The translations under genes were made by a program, and so were the position numbers. A stretch of 64,000 bases of DNA. Source: CAVRXT01 sp049644285 (GTDB lineage Bacteria > Acidobacteriota > Terriglobia > Acidiferrales > UBA7541). The stretch is taken from assembly GCA_049644285.1 (NCBI GenBank), contig JBARRP010000344.1:1-64000 (forward strand), written 5' to 3'. Of this stretch, positions 25,267 through 34,331 are shown piece after piece. The first letter of the stretch is position 1. Every line of letters begins with the position of its first letter. Below the pieces are notes generated by a model. It did not search any database, was not told the DNA's origin, and saw only the letters and a list, made by a program, of their open reading frames with translations.

Positions 25267-26721
25267 TCACGGCTTCGCCTTCGGGGCACCGGCCACGGCT
25301 CCCGGCGCGTTCGTTCGATTCGGGAAATACCAGCTCAGGAGAGTGGCTGTTACGAAAGCAACGACGATGCCGATCGCCGGCGGCGAAAGGAGCCAGACGC
25401 CCTGGCCAGCGGTCCAGTGCGAAGTGAGCAACGCCGCGCCGCCGGCCGCAAAGATGCCGACAATGGCCGCAGTCGTGCTCATCCGGCGCCAGTACAAACC
25501 TAAAATCACCGGAACAAAGAGAGCGACTGCGAGCAGTCCGTAGAAGATCGTCACTGCGGAAATAACCGAGGGCAGCGCGATTGCGAGGAGGACTCCGGCG
25601 ATGCCCGCAAGGATCGCGGTCCACCTGCTGACAGCCAGCAATTTCTTCTGGGAAACGGTCGGATTGAGAAAAGTCTTGTAGAGATCGACGGCCAGCGATG
25701 TGGACAGCATGAAGAGGATCGCATCGGTCGCGCTCAGCTCCGCCGAGAAAATCGAAGCCAGCGCCCACAAACCAAGCCATTTCGGCACCATATACATCAT
25801 CACCGTAGGCAGCGCCAACTCGGGATTTTGCAAGTGCGGATATCGCGCGAACGCACACATCCCAAACAACGCGGGCGCCACCGCAAAGCAGGCCTGCGCA
25901 AGCGAATTCAGACCCACTCCCCAGCGCACGGCCGCGGCATCTCGAGCGCTATAGAGTTTCTGGGCAAGTCCCGGCGAGACGATGAACGAAGGCACGAGGA
26001 TAAAAATATACGAGAGAATCTGTTTTGCGCCCACTCCCGTTAACTGAAGCGCCGTCGCCGAGTGAGCGCCGCCCAAACCTTGAGAAAGTCCTGCAACCAT
26101 CGCGGACCAGCCACCCAGACCGTGTAAAGCAAAAGGAATAGAAAGCAGCAGCCCCGTCATCGTGACAATTAGCTCAAGAACATTCACGACGGCGGATGAC
26201 GCCAATCCGCCGGCGGAGCAATACGTAATCGCCACAATCCCACCTGCCAAGCATCCCTTCCACTTGGGAAGTCCGATGACTACATTCAGAATCCAGGAGA
26301 TCGCCATGAGCTGCCCGGCGAGGATGGCCAGCGTGCCGGCCCAGAGGATCATCGCGATGATCGCCTTCACCGCCTTGTTGTATCGATGCTCGAGGTAATC
26401 GCCGAGGGTATGCAACTCGTGGAGCTTCGCAATTCTCCACAGCTTCGGACCAACTGTCTGCGAAAGGACAAAGGTGCCGATGCTCGCCGAACCTACCCAC
26501 CACCATGCGGAGAGACCGAAGTGATATCCCAGCCCGCTCGCTCCGACCGTCGAACCCGCTCCGATATTGGCGGCTAGAAACGTTGCGAAGATAATCCCGG
26601 GGCCGAATCTTCGCCCGGCCACCAGGAAATCCGAGGCGCTACGAACCTTTCGCGCGGCAACCAGTCCGATGACGATCAACAGCGCGGAATAGACCAGAAG
26701 TGCCGCGAAGTAAATGTTCAT
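25267..26721 (-). CDS. Sodium:solute symporter family transporter
   Basis: 484 residues with about 13 hydrophobic helices. YSALLIVIGLVAARKVRSASDFLVAGRRFGPGIIFATFLAANIGAGSTVGASGLGYHFG is the first pair of helices of SSS proteins, with the unwound Gly region. Members bring in sugars, amino acids, pantothenate or proline with Na+. Its substrate cannot be read. It is the first gene of a unit with the P1 peptidase, which suggests an amino acid or short peptide. Inner membrane. Confidence 0.85.
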   Translation of the reverse strand: MNIYFAALLVYSALLIVIGLVAARKVRSASDFLVAGRRFGPGIIFATFLAANIGAGSTVGASGLGYHFGLSAWWWVGSASIGTFVLSQTVGPKLWRIAKLHELHTLGDYLEHRYNKAVKAIIAMILWAGTLAILAGQLMAISWILNVVIGLPKWKGCLAGGIVAITYCSAGGLASSAVVNVLELIVTMTGLLLSIPFALHGLGGWSAMVAGLSQGLGGAHSATALQLTGVGAKQILSYIFILVPSFIVSPGLAQKLYSARDAAAVRWGVGLNSLAQACFAVAPALFGMCAFARYPHLQNPELALPTVMMYMVPKWLGLWALASIFSAELSATDAILFMLSTSLAVDLYKTFLNPTVSQKKLLAVSRWTAILAGIAGVLLAIALPSVISAVTIFYGLLAVALFVPVILGLYWRRMSTTAAIVGIFAAGGAALLTSHWTAGQGVWLLSPPAIGIVVAFVTATLLSWYFPNRTNAPGAVAGAPKAKP

Positions 26722-26844
26722 CGGCGAGGCCGCCAGGCAATATCAAGTAGATGCGTTGCGGCAGCGCGCGACGTCATGCGAGCCTCGTAAATGGTTGGCA
26801 ATTCGGAAGCGGATTCAATTCAGCCGCCAACAGGGACCGCGCGC

Positions 26845-27129
26845 CTACTGGATGCGCTGTGTGGCGAGGTCGTGACGGATCAGGGATTCGAAAATGGCGA
26901 GGACGCTACGGCGATATTCGACGATGCGTTCGAGCAGGGCGCGCAACTCCGGCTCGCGCGCGGTTTCGCGATCCCACTTAGCCAGGAGCTTCGCAGGTAC
27001 CTCGATGTCGCGGCGAAGCTCGGCGGCCGAGTGACCCCGGAGGAACAGGCCATAGAAGAAGGCGGCCTCGCGCTGAGGGAAATCAAAATCCCGCAGTGAA
27101 TCTTCAAGCGGGCTTGGTTGTGTCGCCAT
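26845..27129 (-). CDS. Small helical protein of unknown function
   Basis: 94 residues, highly charged, no signal or membrane part. The order LEDSLRDFDFPQREAAFFYGLFLRGHSAAELRRDIEVPAKLLAKWDRE looks like a small helix-turn-helix unit (AAELRRDIEVPAKLLAKWDR), and ELRALLERIVEYRRSVLAIFESL gives a long closing helix. It could be a small DNA-binding protein. It reads in the same direction as, and upstream of, the symporter gene, about 120 bases away. Confidence 0.5.
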   Translation of the reverse strand: MATQPSPLEDSLRDFDFPQREAAFFYGLFLRGHSAAELRRDIEVPAKLLAKWDRETAREPELRALLERIVEYRRSVLAIFESLIRHDLATQRIQ

Positions 27130-27194
27130 ACCGAGAAAGGGCAGTTTACAGATTTTCGGGGAGCCGTCAAGAGTGCATGCGGCGAGAAAGAAAA

Positions 27195-27464
27195 CTACAG
27201 CCGGGACCTGGTGGCGCGAAGGAACTCGCGCAGGGCGGTAACGTTGGGGCCATAGGAGCCGACGCGGCCCGCATCTACCGGCAAGCCCAGCACTTCCGCC
27301 TGTTCGATACTCAGGCCCGCATCGTCCAGCTCAGCAAGGCTATACCCTTCGGCGGGGACCAAGCGATTGCGGACCGAGCGGTCCACCGGGCGTAGCGGCC
27401 GATGCGAGTGCCACCGCTTTCGGACGATGTCGAAGAATTCGTCCCAATCCCGCCGGTTCCACAT
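27195..27464 (-). CDS. Small protein with an L13e-like segment
   Basis: 89 residues from ATG 27464, which has the strong site GGGAGG. The first part is aromatic and basic (WNRRDWDEFFDIVRKRWHSHRPLRP). From about residue 40, AEGYSLAELDDAGLSIEQAEVLGLPVDAGRVGSYGPNVTALREFLRA follows the pattern of the archaeal/eukaryotic ribosomal L13e family (GFSLEEL..AG, AR.IGI.VD.RR...., N...LKEY). Short bacterial proteins with this pattern exist, with unknown role. It is unlikely to be a canonical ribosomal protein here. Same strand as the gene at 26845-27129. Confidence 0.5.
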   Translation of the reverse strand: MWNRRDWDEFFDIVRKRWHSHRPLRPVDRSVRNRLVPAEGYSLAELDDAGLSIEQAEVLGLPVDAGRVGSYGPNVTALREFLRATRSRL

Positions 27465-27720
27465 GATTGCCTCCCACCTACCAGGGCCGCATTGATTGGA
27501 TGCGCGAGGAGCCCTAGAGGTCACATCAGCGGCGCCGCCGCACGTCCTTGGCCGGGCCGGGGTCTGAGGATTGTAACCCTGTGTTCAAGAAAAAGTCGTG
27601 CGAACAAAGCCTGTGTATCTTCGAAGTAACCTATCCACTACATTCCACCGGGCTACACCGGCCGGGAAACGACTGGTATACTCAGGGAATCGACACGACC
27701 TTAGGTTTCGCCTCACTCGA

Positions 27721-28974
27721 ATGAGCCTCCCGGTCATCGTCGTTCACTATCACGAATTGTGGCTCAAGGGCCGCAACCGAGGCTTTTTTCTGAAGAAGCT
27801 GGCGATGGCGCTGCGCCAGAGTCTCGACGGCATTCCGCTCGAACGCATGGAGCAGCCTGGCGACCGCTTCGTAGTGCGGCTGGGGGCGGGCGCTTCGGTG
27901 GAGGCCGCAATCGAGCGGCTCCAGCGCGTCTTCGGCGTCGCCTATTACGCGATTGCGAAACCCGTCGCACGGGATCTCCTTGTTCTCTGCCGCGCTGCAT
28001 GGGACGAAATCGAGCCGCTCAAGTTTTCGACGTTTGCGGTGCGCGCCAAGCGCAGTGACAAGTCTTTTCCTCACGGCTCGATGGACATCGAATCCGTTGT
28101 CGGTCGCTACTTGCTCGATCAACTGCGGGCCCGAGGGCGCGAGGCCTGCGTCGATCTGTCGCAGCCGGAGCTTACCTGTCGCATTGAAATCACTCCGGGG
28201 CCGGCGCTCGTTTATGCGCGCAAGATTCCGGGGCCGGGAGGGCTGCCCGCCAATACGGCCGGGCGGATGATGTGCCTGCTTTCGGGTGGATACGATTCCG
28301 CCGTCGCTGCTTACCAGATGATGAAGCGGGGCGCACACCTCGAGTTTGTCCACTTTTACGGCACGGGCGCCCGGCCCGGAGAATCCTCGCTCCACGTTGC
28401 CCGCGAATTGGCGCGCGTCCTGATTAATTACCAATTCAGTGGGAAGCTCTACTGCGTGCCGTTCGAGCCTGTCCAGCGCGAGATTGTCCGCTTCGCGCCC
28501 GAAACCTACCGGGTTTTGCTTTATCGCCGGCTGATGTTGCGTATCGCAGAAGTCCTGGCCAAACGTGAACGCTGCTTGGCGCTGCTCACCGGTGACAGCC
28601 TGGGCCAGGTGGCCTCGCAAACCCTCCAGAACATGGTCGCCGTTGGCGCCGCCGCTCGCTTGCCCGTTTTCCGGCCGCTTGCAGGGACGGATAAACTCGA
28701 GATCATGGAGCTGGCGCGAAGAATCGGCACCTACGAAATTTCGTCTGAACCGTTCCACGATTGTTGTCCGGTGTTCATGCCGCGCACACCGGCACTGCAT
28801 TCGAGCCCCGAAGAACTTGGGGAAGCCGAATCGAAGCTGGACGTTGCTGCACTCGTTCATCAGGGAGTCCAATCCGCCTTGGTAACACGCTTCCGGTCGG
28901 CCGGGGGTTCCGTGCAAGAAGTCGCTCCGCATAACACACCGGCCTCGCTCACGAAGCGCGCAGCGCTTGCGTGA
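27721..28974 (+). CDS. thiI: tRNA 4-thiouridine sulfurtransferase ThiI, no rhodanese domain
   Basis: 417 residues from ATG 27721, where the conserved part begins (LPVIVVHYHELWLKGRNRGFF). Order: N-terminal ferredoxin-like part, THUMP domain (about residues 60-165, RSDKSFPHGSMDIESVVGRYLL), then the PP-loop ATPase with SGGYDSAVAA. EPFHDCCPVFMP gives the conserved Cys region near the end. The enzyme adenylates U8 of tRNA and places sulfur. Enterobacterial ThiI has an extra rhodanese domain; this shorter form needs a separate sulfur carrier. Stands alone. The 41 in-frame codons before 27721 show no conserved pattern. Confidence 0.88.
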   Translation: MSLPVIVVHYHELWLKGRNRGFFLKKLAMALRQSLDGIPLERMEQPGDRFVVRLGAGASVEAAIERLQRVFGVAYYAIAKPVARDLLVLCRAAWDEIEPLKFSTFAVRAKRSDKSFPHGSMDIESVVGRYLLDQLRARGREACVDLSQPELTCRIEITPGPALVYARKIPGPGGLPANTAGRMMCLLSGGYDSAVAAYQMMKRGAHLEFVHFYGTGARPGESSLHVARELARVLINYQFSGKLYCVPFEPVQREIVRFAPETYRVLLYRRLMLRIAEVLAKRERCLALLTGDSLGQVASQTLQNMVAVGAAARLPVFRPLAGTDKLEIMELARRIGTYEISSEPFHDCCPVFMPRTPALHSSPEELGEAESKLDVAALVHQGVQSALVTRFRSAGGSVQEVAPHNTPASLTKRAALA

Positions 28975-29243
28975 CCGGGTTTCACCAGGAGTGCATCTGA
29001 ACAATCGCTGAGGCTGGCAGAGGGCGGGTTACGTTTGGGGCAAGTTGAAACCACCTGCCTTTGAGTGTCCGACTATCATATTCCCTTAGTATCTCAAGGA
29101 ACGCTATAAAGAATTGTATACGAATAAGATACGGATATTTCTAGAGGTCATCAGACGGAAGGTCGGCAGTTGCTTGCAACCCGAATGGCTGATACTGCAT
29201 CTATTTCGACCGAAAAACAGTGATTTCAGACGGAGGTGACGTC
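28975..29243. promoter_or_regulatory. AT-rich spacer, probable promoter region of the BON gene
   Basis: Bases 29070-29160 are clearly AT-rich compared with surroundings, with stretches such as CTATAAAGAATTG and TACGAATAAGATACGG. A promoter is likely, but no single -35/-10 pair can be chosen with confidence. Confidence 0.35.
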
Positions 29244-29834
29244 ATGAGACAACTCATTCGAACCCTCGTAGGGAGTCTGTTTCTCTTCCTGTTTTCTCTG
29301 ACGATGATCTTCAGCGCGGGGACTGACCTCTTCGCGGCAACGAGTGCCAAGACCCAAGCTCCTCGCGACACAGCCAACTATCAATCCTGGCTGACAGAAG
29401 AGTTGCGGCACCAGTTGGTTATGCTTCCGTGGTACACCGTGTTCGACAACCTCGAATATAAGGTCGACGGCAGCGAGGTGACACTCCTCGGACAGGTCGT
29501 GAACCCAACGCTGAGAATTGACGCCGAAAACGCTGTGAAGCATATCGAAGGGGTCACGAAGGTCGTCAACGACATCGAAGTCCTGCCGCCGTCCCCGATG
29601 GACGACCACATCCGGCGCGCCGAGTACCGTGCGATCTTCGGGGAACCGACGCTCCAGCGATACTCGATGGGGCGCGTCCCATCCATCCACATCGTGGTCA
29701 ACGAAGGCCATGTGACGCTCGAGGGCGTGGTGGCGACTCAGGCTGACAAGGACCTGGTCAACATCCGGGCGAATACGGTCCCTGGAATCTTCTCGGTTAC
29801 CAACAACCTGCGCGTCGAGTCAGACAGAAAATAA
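29244..29834 (+). CDS. Exported BON-domain protein
   Basis: 196 residues from ATG 29244, preceded by CGGAGG. A signal peptide (LIRTLVGSLFLFLFSLTMIFSAG) leads to two BON domains: about residues 40-115 (FDNLEYKVDGSEVTLLGQVVNPTLRIDAENAVKHIEGVTKVVNDIEV) and 135-195 (IHIVVNEGHVTLEGVVATQADKDLVNIRANTVPGIFSVTNNLRV). BON domains bind phospholipids and occur in envelope-stress proteins such as OsmY. Periplasmic, perhaps membrane-associated. A hairpin follows the stop, so it is a single gene. Confidence 0.85.
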   Translation: MRQLIRTLVGSLFLFLFSLTMIFSAGTDLFAATSAKTQAPRDTANYQSWLTEELRHQLVMLPWYTVFDNLEYKVDGSEVTLLGQVVNPTLRIDAENAVKHIEGVTKVVNDIEVLPPSPMDDHIRRAEYRAIFGEPTLQRYSMGRVPSIHIVVNEGHVTLEGVVATQADKDLVNIRANTVPGIFSVTNNLRVESDRK

Positions 29835-29849
29835 GAAGTGCGGCATGGC

Positions 29850-29874
29850 GGGGCGGTCGCGCGGCGGCCGCCCC
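29850..29874 (+). terminator. GC-rich hairpin after the BON gene
   Basis: GGGGCGGTCG pairs with CGGCCGCCCC (one G-T pair) around a 5-base loop. No T-run follows, so termination would be weak or factor-dependent. Confidence 0.45.
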
Positions 29875-29965
29875 GGCGCACTCAGCGAAAGAGCCCATCG
29901 GACGATAGGTTGGTCAAGACAATCACTCACGACTTATCCAGAAAACACGACTGAGGAGGAGGAAT

Positions 29966-30187
29966 CTACCAGAGCTTCAGAGCCACTGCATAGCCGGTGA
30001 GTAGCCCGTGGAAGAACGCGCGGCGATTGTTCTCTGAAGTGCTGCGATAGTGCCTTGAGGCATCTTCGAGAGCCTGCAGAAGACGTTCGCGCCGGAGCTG
30101 CTTATGGCCCGAGTCGTGAAGCTTGTTGATGAGCACTTTGACCGCTTCTTCGTCGGCGATATAAAACTTGCGGGGATGACGCATCAT
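29966..30187 (-). CDS. Small basic protein of unknown function
   Basis: 73 residues from ATG 30187; GAGGAGG lies 8 bases upstream, which decides the start. It is helical and basic (FYIADEEAVKVLINKLHDSG, LRRERLLQALEDASRHYRSTSENNRRAFFHGLLTGYAVAL). No family recognised. It lies downstream of the RRM gene on the same strand (about 150 bases) and may be co-transcribed with it. Confidence 0.6.
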   Translation of the reverse strand: MMRHPRKFYIADEEAVKVLINKLHDSGHKQLRRERLLQALEDASRHYRSTSENNRRAFFHGLLTGYAVALKLW

Positions 30188-30338
30188 GGGAAAATGCCTC
30201 CTCAGACATCTCGCGAGAATTGTAACGCCGGAATCGCGAACTAGCCGGATTTCGGATAGACACAGTACAAGGCCAGTCCTCAACGGTCGGGATTTCCCCG
30301 TAGTGAAAAACGCCCAGGAGATCAAAGGGCGGGGCAAG

Positions 30339-30692
30339 CTACCAGTCGCGGCGACCGCCCCCGCGGCCACCACCACCGCCACGTCCACCGCTATCCCGTC
30401 CTCCGCGGCCTCCGCGAAAACCGCCCCGGCCGCCTGCGCCGTCACCCTGCGGCCGCGCTTCATTGACGACGATCGCGCGCCCCAGCAAATCTTTGCCATT
30501 CAGGGTGGTGATGGCCTTCTCCAAGTCGGCGTCATTGCTGATTTCGACGAAGCCAAAGCCGCGCGACTGGCCGGAATCCCGGTTGCGCACGACGGTGACC
30601 GACTCCGTCTTAATCCCTGCAGTGTCGAACTCTACCCGCAATTCTTCTTCGGTGGCCCGGAACGAAAGGTTACCCACGTACAGTTTCTTCAC
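30339..30692 (-). CDS. RRM-type RNA-binding protein with C-terminal RGG tail
   Basis: 117 residues from GTG 30692; GGGAG lies 8 bases upstream, and the RRM begins at once (VKKLYVGNLSFRATEEELR), so the longer frame from TTG 30728 is not needed. RNP2 is LYVGNL; RNP1 is RGFGFVEI. The domain fills residues 1-80. The tail of about 35 residues is built of Gly-Arg repeats (GGRGGFRGGRGGRDSGGRGG), as in cold-induced RNA-binding proteins of cyanobacteria. It probably acts as an RNA chaperone under cold or stress. Confidence 0.88.
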   Translation of the reverse strand: MKKLYVGNLSFRATEEELRVEFDTAGIKTESVTVVRNRDSGQSRGFGFVEISNDADLEKAITTLNGKDLLGRAIVVNEARPQGDGAGGRGGFRGGRGGRDSGGRGGGGGRGGGRRDW

Positions 30693-30948
30693 GGCGGATC
30701 TCCCTGGCCGGTTTGGGAGCGACTCCAAACTTAGCGGCAGAAAACGAACAGAGGCTGAAGTGTCGGAGTGCAGGCCGCGGGTAGGTTCAGCGACGATTTA
30801 GCTACGCCGGGCTGAAGGTGGCGCTCCAGCGACTGGCCCATCTTGCGGCAACTTTCCCCACAGGTCAAGCGAACACTGGCACTACCCCCGGAAGCTGTAA
30901 AAAGCAGGAACGTTGGTGATAGGATGCGCTCAGTTTCGGAGGCCTGCC

Positions 30949-32562
30949 ATGCGCGGCACGATGATGGATTTTCCTCTGACACTGAATACTATCCTCGAAC
31001 GCTCGGGAAAACTTTTCGGAAAAGTCGAAATCGCGTCCCGGCGGCCCGATCGCTCACTCCGCCGCACAACATACTCTGATTTCTATCAGCGGTCCATTGG
31101 CCTGGCCGAAGCCCTGCAAAAGGCCGGCCTGGGCCGCGGCGATCGCGTTGCCACGCTGATGTGGAATCATTCGGCGCACCTCGAGGCCTATTTCGGAATT
31201 CCCGCTTCCGGAGGCGTGCTGCACACCCTCAATCTGCGTCTGCATCCCTCGGACATCGCTTACATCGCCAACCATGCCCGCGATCGCTTCCTGATTGTGG
31301 ACGACGTTCTGCTGCCAACCTTCGAATCCCTCAAAGCGCAAACGCATTTCGAGCGCGTCTTCGTTGTGCCTTTCAGCGGGCAGCCGGTTCCTGCCGGCTA
31401 CGATAGCTACGAAGATCTCCTTCGGACTGCCACCGGCCGTTTCTCCTATCCTCGGCTCGACGAGAACGACGCTGCGGCGATGTGCTTCACTTCGGGAACC
31501 ACCGGAAACTCAAAGGGAGTGGTCTATTCGCATCGCGCTCTCGTCCTTCACTCTTTTGCCGAGGCGATGACGGATTCCTTCGGACTTTCACAGCGCGATG
31601 TCGTCTTGCCAATTGCACCGATGTTCCATGCCAATTCCTGGGGCGTTCCTTTCACGGCCGTCATGGTCGGTGCGAGGCTCGTTTTTCCCGGGCCGCACAT
31701 GGATGCGGAGGGCTTGCTTGACATCATTTCCGGTGAAGGTGTAACGATGGCTTGCGCCGTGCCCACGGTGTGGATTGGCGTTTTGGCCGCTCTTGAAAAG
31801 CATCCAGGCCGATGGAAGTTCACAGGCCCAGTGCGGGTTACCTGTGGGGGTACGGCCCCGCCGGAAGCTTTAATTCGCACCCTGGATCGATACGGTATAC
31901 ACATTCTTCATCTTTGGGGGATGACGGAGACTACCCCGGTTGCTACCTTAGGCCAGCTCCGGTCGTATATGAACGACTGGCCGGACGACAAGAAGTACGC
32001 CGTCCGTGCGATGCAGGGCTACCCAGCTCCCTTTGTCGAAATCCGCTTGATGCGGCCAGAGGGTCTTGGGCCTCACGACGGTTCCACCGTCGGCGAGATT
32101 GAAATCCGCGGGCCGTGGGTCGCCGCCAGTTATTATGAAGCCCCAGAAACAAAGGATCGCTGGACCGCTGATGGCTGGTTCAAAACCGGCGATGTTGCCA
32201 CCATCAATCCGGAGGGTTACGTCAAGATCGCGGATCGCAGCAAGGATTTGATCAAGTCCGGCGGGGAATGGATCAGCTCCGTGGATCTGGAGAATGCGTT
32301 GATGGCGCATCCCGCCGTCCGCGAAGCCGCCGTCATCGGCGTCCCGCACCCGAAATGGCAGGAGCGCCCGCTCGCGGTGGTGGTCCTGAAGGACGGCGCA
32401 CGCGTCACGCAAGACGAACTGCGCTCTTTCTTGGCCTCCAAGTTTGCCAAGTGGCAACTTCCGGACGCCTTCGCTTTTGCCAGTGAAATCCCGCGCACCT
32501 CCGTCGGCAAATTCATGAAACTCAAGCTGCGCCAGCAGTACTCCAAATGGAAGTGGGATTAG
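30949..32562 (+). CDS. Fatty-acid-CoA ligase, AMP-dependent synthetase family
   Basis: 537 residues from ATG 30949, six bases after GGAGG. The AMP-binding motif is CFTSGTTGNSKGVVYSH (about residue 178); later WGMTETTPVATLG, the motif GWFKTGDVATINPEGYVKIADRSKDLIKSGGEWIS and the catalytic Lys near the end (TSVGKFMKLKLR). The enzyme activates a fatty acid with ATP and joins it to CoA for beta-oxidation. The pattern is of the medium/long-chain group (AlkK-like). Chain length cannot be told. It converges with the arginine operon. Confidence 0.88.
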   Translation: MRGTMMDFPLTLNTILERSGKLFGKVEIASRRPDRSLRRTTYSDFYQRSIGLAEALQKAGLGRGDRVATLMWNHSAHLEAYFGIPASGGVLHTLNLRLHPSDIAYIANHARDRFLIVDDVLLPTFESLKAQTHFERVFVVPFSGQPVPAGYDSYEDLLRTATGRFSYPRLDENDAAAMCFTSGTTGNSKGVVYSHRALVLHSFAEAMTDSFGLSQRDVVLPIAPMFHANSWGVPFTAVMVGARLVFPGPHMDAEGLLDIISGEGVTMACAVPTVWIGVLAALEKHPGRWKFTGPVRVTCGGTAPPEALIRTLDRYGIHILHLWGMTETTPVATLGQLRSYMNDWPDDKKYAVRAMQGYPAPFVEIRLMRPEGLGPHDGSTVGEIEIRGPWVAASYYEAPETKDRWTADGWFKTGDVATINPEGYVKIADRSKDLIKSGGEWISSVDLENALMAHPAVREAAVIGVPHPKWQERPLAVVVLKDGARVTQDELRSFLASKFAKWQLPDAFAFASEIPRTSVGKFMKLKLRQQYSKWKWD

Positions 32563-32589
32563 ACGGATTTCTCACGAGGGGAGTCATGG

Positions 32590-33822
32590 CTAGCTTCGGT
32601 AGCTGGCGTTGATTCGCACGTAGTCGCCCGTGAAGTCGCACGTCCAGATGCGCGCGCGCCCTTCGTCTTTTCGCTTTTGGGTGCTCGATCCCAGATCCAC
32701 AACGATCGGGACGTAGTCGGTGAGCAACTTGCGGTGCGCGGCGCGCTCGCTGAAAACGCAGGCACGGCCGCGGCGGAAGACAGTAATCCCCGCGAGGCGA
32801 ATCTCCACGCGATCTGGATCAAAAGCCACACCGGAGCGTCCTGCGGCGGCAAGGATGCGGCCCCAGTTGGGGTCGGCGCCGGCAAGCGCGGTCTTCACCA
32901 AAGGTGAATTCGCAATGGTGCGGGCTACTTGGTCTGCCGCGTGAGCGGAAGGCGCGCCGCGGACTTCAATTTCAATTACGCGCTGGGCGCCTTCGCCATC
33001 CGCCACGATCGCCAGCGCCAGCATCCGACAAACACTTTCGAGAGCGGCGCAGAACCGGTCGAATTCCAGGCCGGCGCCGCTAATTTGTTTCGCGCCACTC
33101 TCCCCGTTTGCCAGGACTGCGACGGTATCGTTTGTCGAAGTATCGCCGTCCACCGTGATCGCGTTGAACGTGCCCGCAACTGCGCGGCGCAGCGCCCGCT
33201 GCAATGTTTCCGAGGCGATCGCGCCGTCGGTGGCGATGAACGCAAGCATCGTTGCCATCTTCGGGTGAATCATCCCCGCGCCTTTGGTGCAGCCAAGCAG
33301 CCGAACTTCCTTTCCGCCGATGCGGCACTTCGCCGCCGCCCACTTCGGCCGCGTGTCGGTGGTCATGATGGCGCGAGTGAATTGCGCGAACGCGGCCGCA
33401 GTGGCGGCGCGCCCGAGCACCAGGCGCGGAACGGCGCGCAGGATTCGCTCAACGCGCAACGCCACGCCGATCACACCCGTCGAGCAAACCAAAATCTGAG
33501 AGGGATGGAGACGTCCCAGCTCCCGCGCGACTTTCAGAGCGGTCGCTGCGGCCGCCGCGTATCCGTCGGGTCCCGTGCAGCAATTCGCGTTTCCGGAGTT
33601 AACAATGATCCCCCGCATCTTGCGCCGCGACTTTTTGACATGAACGCGAGAGGCCGAAACAGGAGCGGCTTCGACTTGGTTGGTAGTGAAGACCGCTGCG
33701 GCCGCAGCCGGAACTTCACTCACGAGTAAACCAAGATCGAGCCCGGATTTCTTCAGGCCACAAGCTGTCGAAGCAAAGGAAAAACCACGAGGAATTTGAG
33801 AGGGATCCAGACGCCGCTTCAT
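32590..33822 (-). CDS. argJ: Bifunctional ornithine acetyltransferase / N-acetylglutamate synthase
   Basis: 410 residues. It moves the acetyl group from N-acetylornithine to glutamate, recycling acetyl through the pathway; bifunctional forms also use acetyl-CoA. The autocleavage site is seen in KGAGMIHPKMATMLAFIATD, cut before the Thr that becomes the nucleophile of the beta chain. GGDPNWGRILAA-type end motif is present as ADPNWGRILAAAGRSG. It is the last gene of the arginine operon and overlaps the upstream gene by 4 nt (ATGA). Having both this gene and a separate N-acetylglutamate synthase gives a cyclic pathway with a refill enzyme. Confidence 0.92.
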   Translation of the reverse strand: MKRRLDPSQIPRGFSFASTACGLKKSGLDLGLLVSEVPAAAAAVFTTNQVEAAPVSASRVHVKKSRRKMRGIIVNSGNANCCTGPDGYAAAAATALKVARELGRLHPSQILVCSTGVIGVALRVERILRAVPRLVLGRAATAAAFAQFTRAIMTTDTRPKWAAAKCRIGGKEVRLLGCTKGAGMIHPKMATMLAFIATDGAIASETLQRALRRAVAGTFNAITVDGDTSTNDTVAVLANGESGAKQISGAGLEFDRFCAALESVCRMLALAIVADGEGAQRVIEIEVRGAPSAHAADQVARTIANSPLVKTALAGADPNWGRILAAAGRSGVAFDPDRVEIRLAGITVFRRGRACVFSERAAHRKLLTDYVPIVVDLGSSTQKRKDEGRARIWTCDFTGDYVRINASYRS

Positions 33823-34331
33823 GCCGTGGGAATGGCGTGCGCCGTCTCACCGAGGACGACCAAGTCCGCTCGTTCAGCAATGAGAGTGGCGATGACCGCC
33901 GAGAGCCGGCACGACCGCCGCTTCGGGCACGCCGAGCAATCGCGCTCCACTTTTTGGTCGAGCGATTGTCGCCGGGTCCCGGTAAAACCCTGCCGCAAGA
34001 AAAATTCGGGCGCGTCCATTACTGCGAAGACCTGCGCAATCTCGCGGCGCCGTGCTTCTGCCAGAGCGAATTCGACAAGTCGAGCGCCGAGACCGCGCCC
34101 GCGCGATTCCGGATCGACTGCGAGCGAGCGGATTTCAGCCAGTTTCGGGCCATATCCCTCGAGGCTCAAGCACCCGAGGACTCGCCCTTTCGCTGCCAGA
34201 ACCAGAAAGCGATCCACATGCTCGCGGATTTCGCTCTCGCTGCGCGGCAGAAGCAGCCCCTGGCCGGCGTAGTGCGAAATCAACTGCGCAATCGCCGCTG
34301 CGTCCCGCGTTCTGGCCCGGCGAGTCCTCAT
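33819..34331 (-). CDS. argA: GNAT-type N-acetylglutamate synthase, short form
   Basis: 170 residues: a single GNAT domain (LAEIRSLAVDPESRGRGLGARLVEFALAEARRR, acetyl-CoA-binding loop RGRGLG). Classical ArgA is about 440 residues with a kinase-like N-terminal part; the short form lacks it, as in several delta-proteobacteria and relatives. A Cys cluster (DCSACPKRRSC) near the C-terminus is typical of the short group. It makes N-acetylglutamate, the first intermediate. Position between argH and argJ, with ATGA overlaps on both sides, supports this role. Arginine feedback cannot be judged. Confidence 0.8.
   Translation of the reverse strand: MRTRRARTRDAAAIAQLISHYAGQGLLLPRSESEIREHVDRFLVLAAKGRVLGCLSLEGYGPKLAEIRSLAVDPESRGRGLGARLVEFALAEARRREIAQVFAVMDAPEFFLRQGFTGTRRQSLDQKVERDCSACPKRRSCRLSAVIATLIAERADLVVLGETAHAIPTA

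Noticed and set aside
27682..29004. 440-codon open frame on the minus strand over thiI
   Set aside because: Shadow of thiI, which has clear THUMP and PP-loop motifs on the plus strand.
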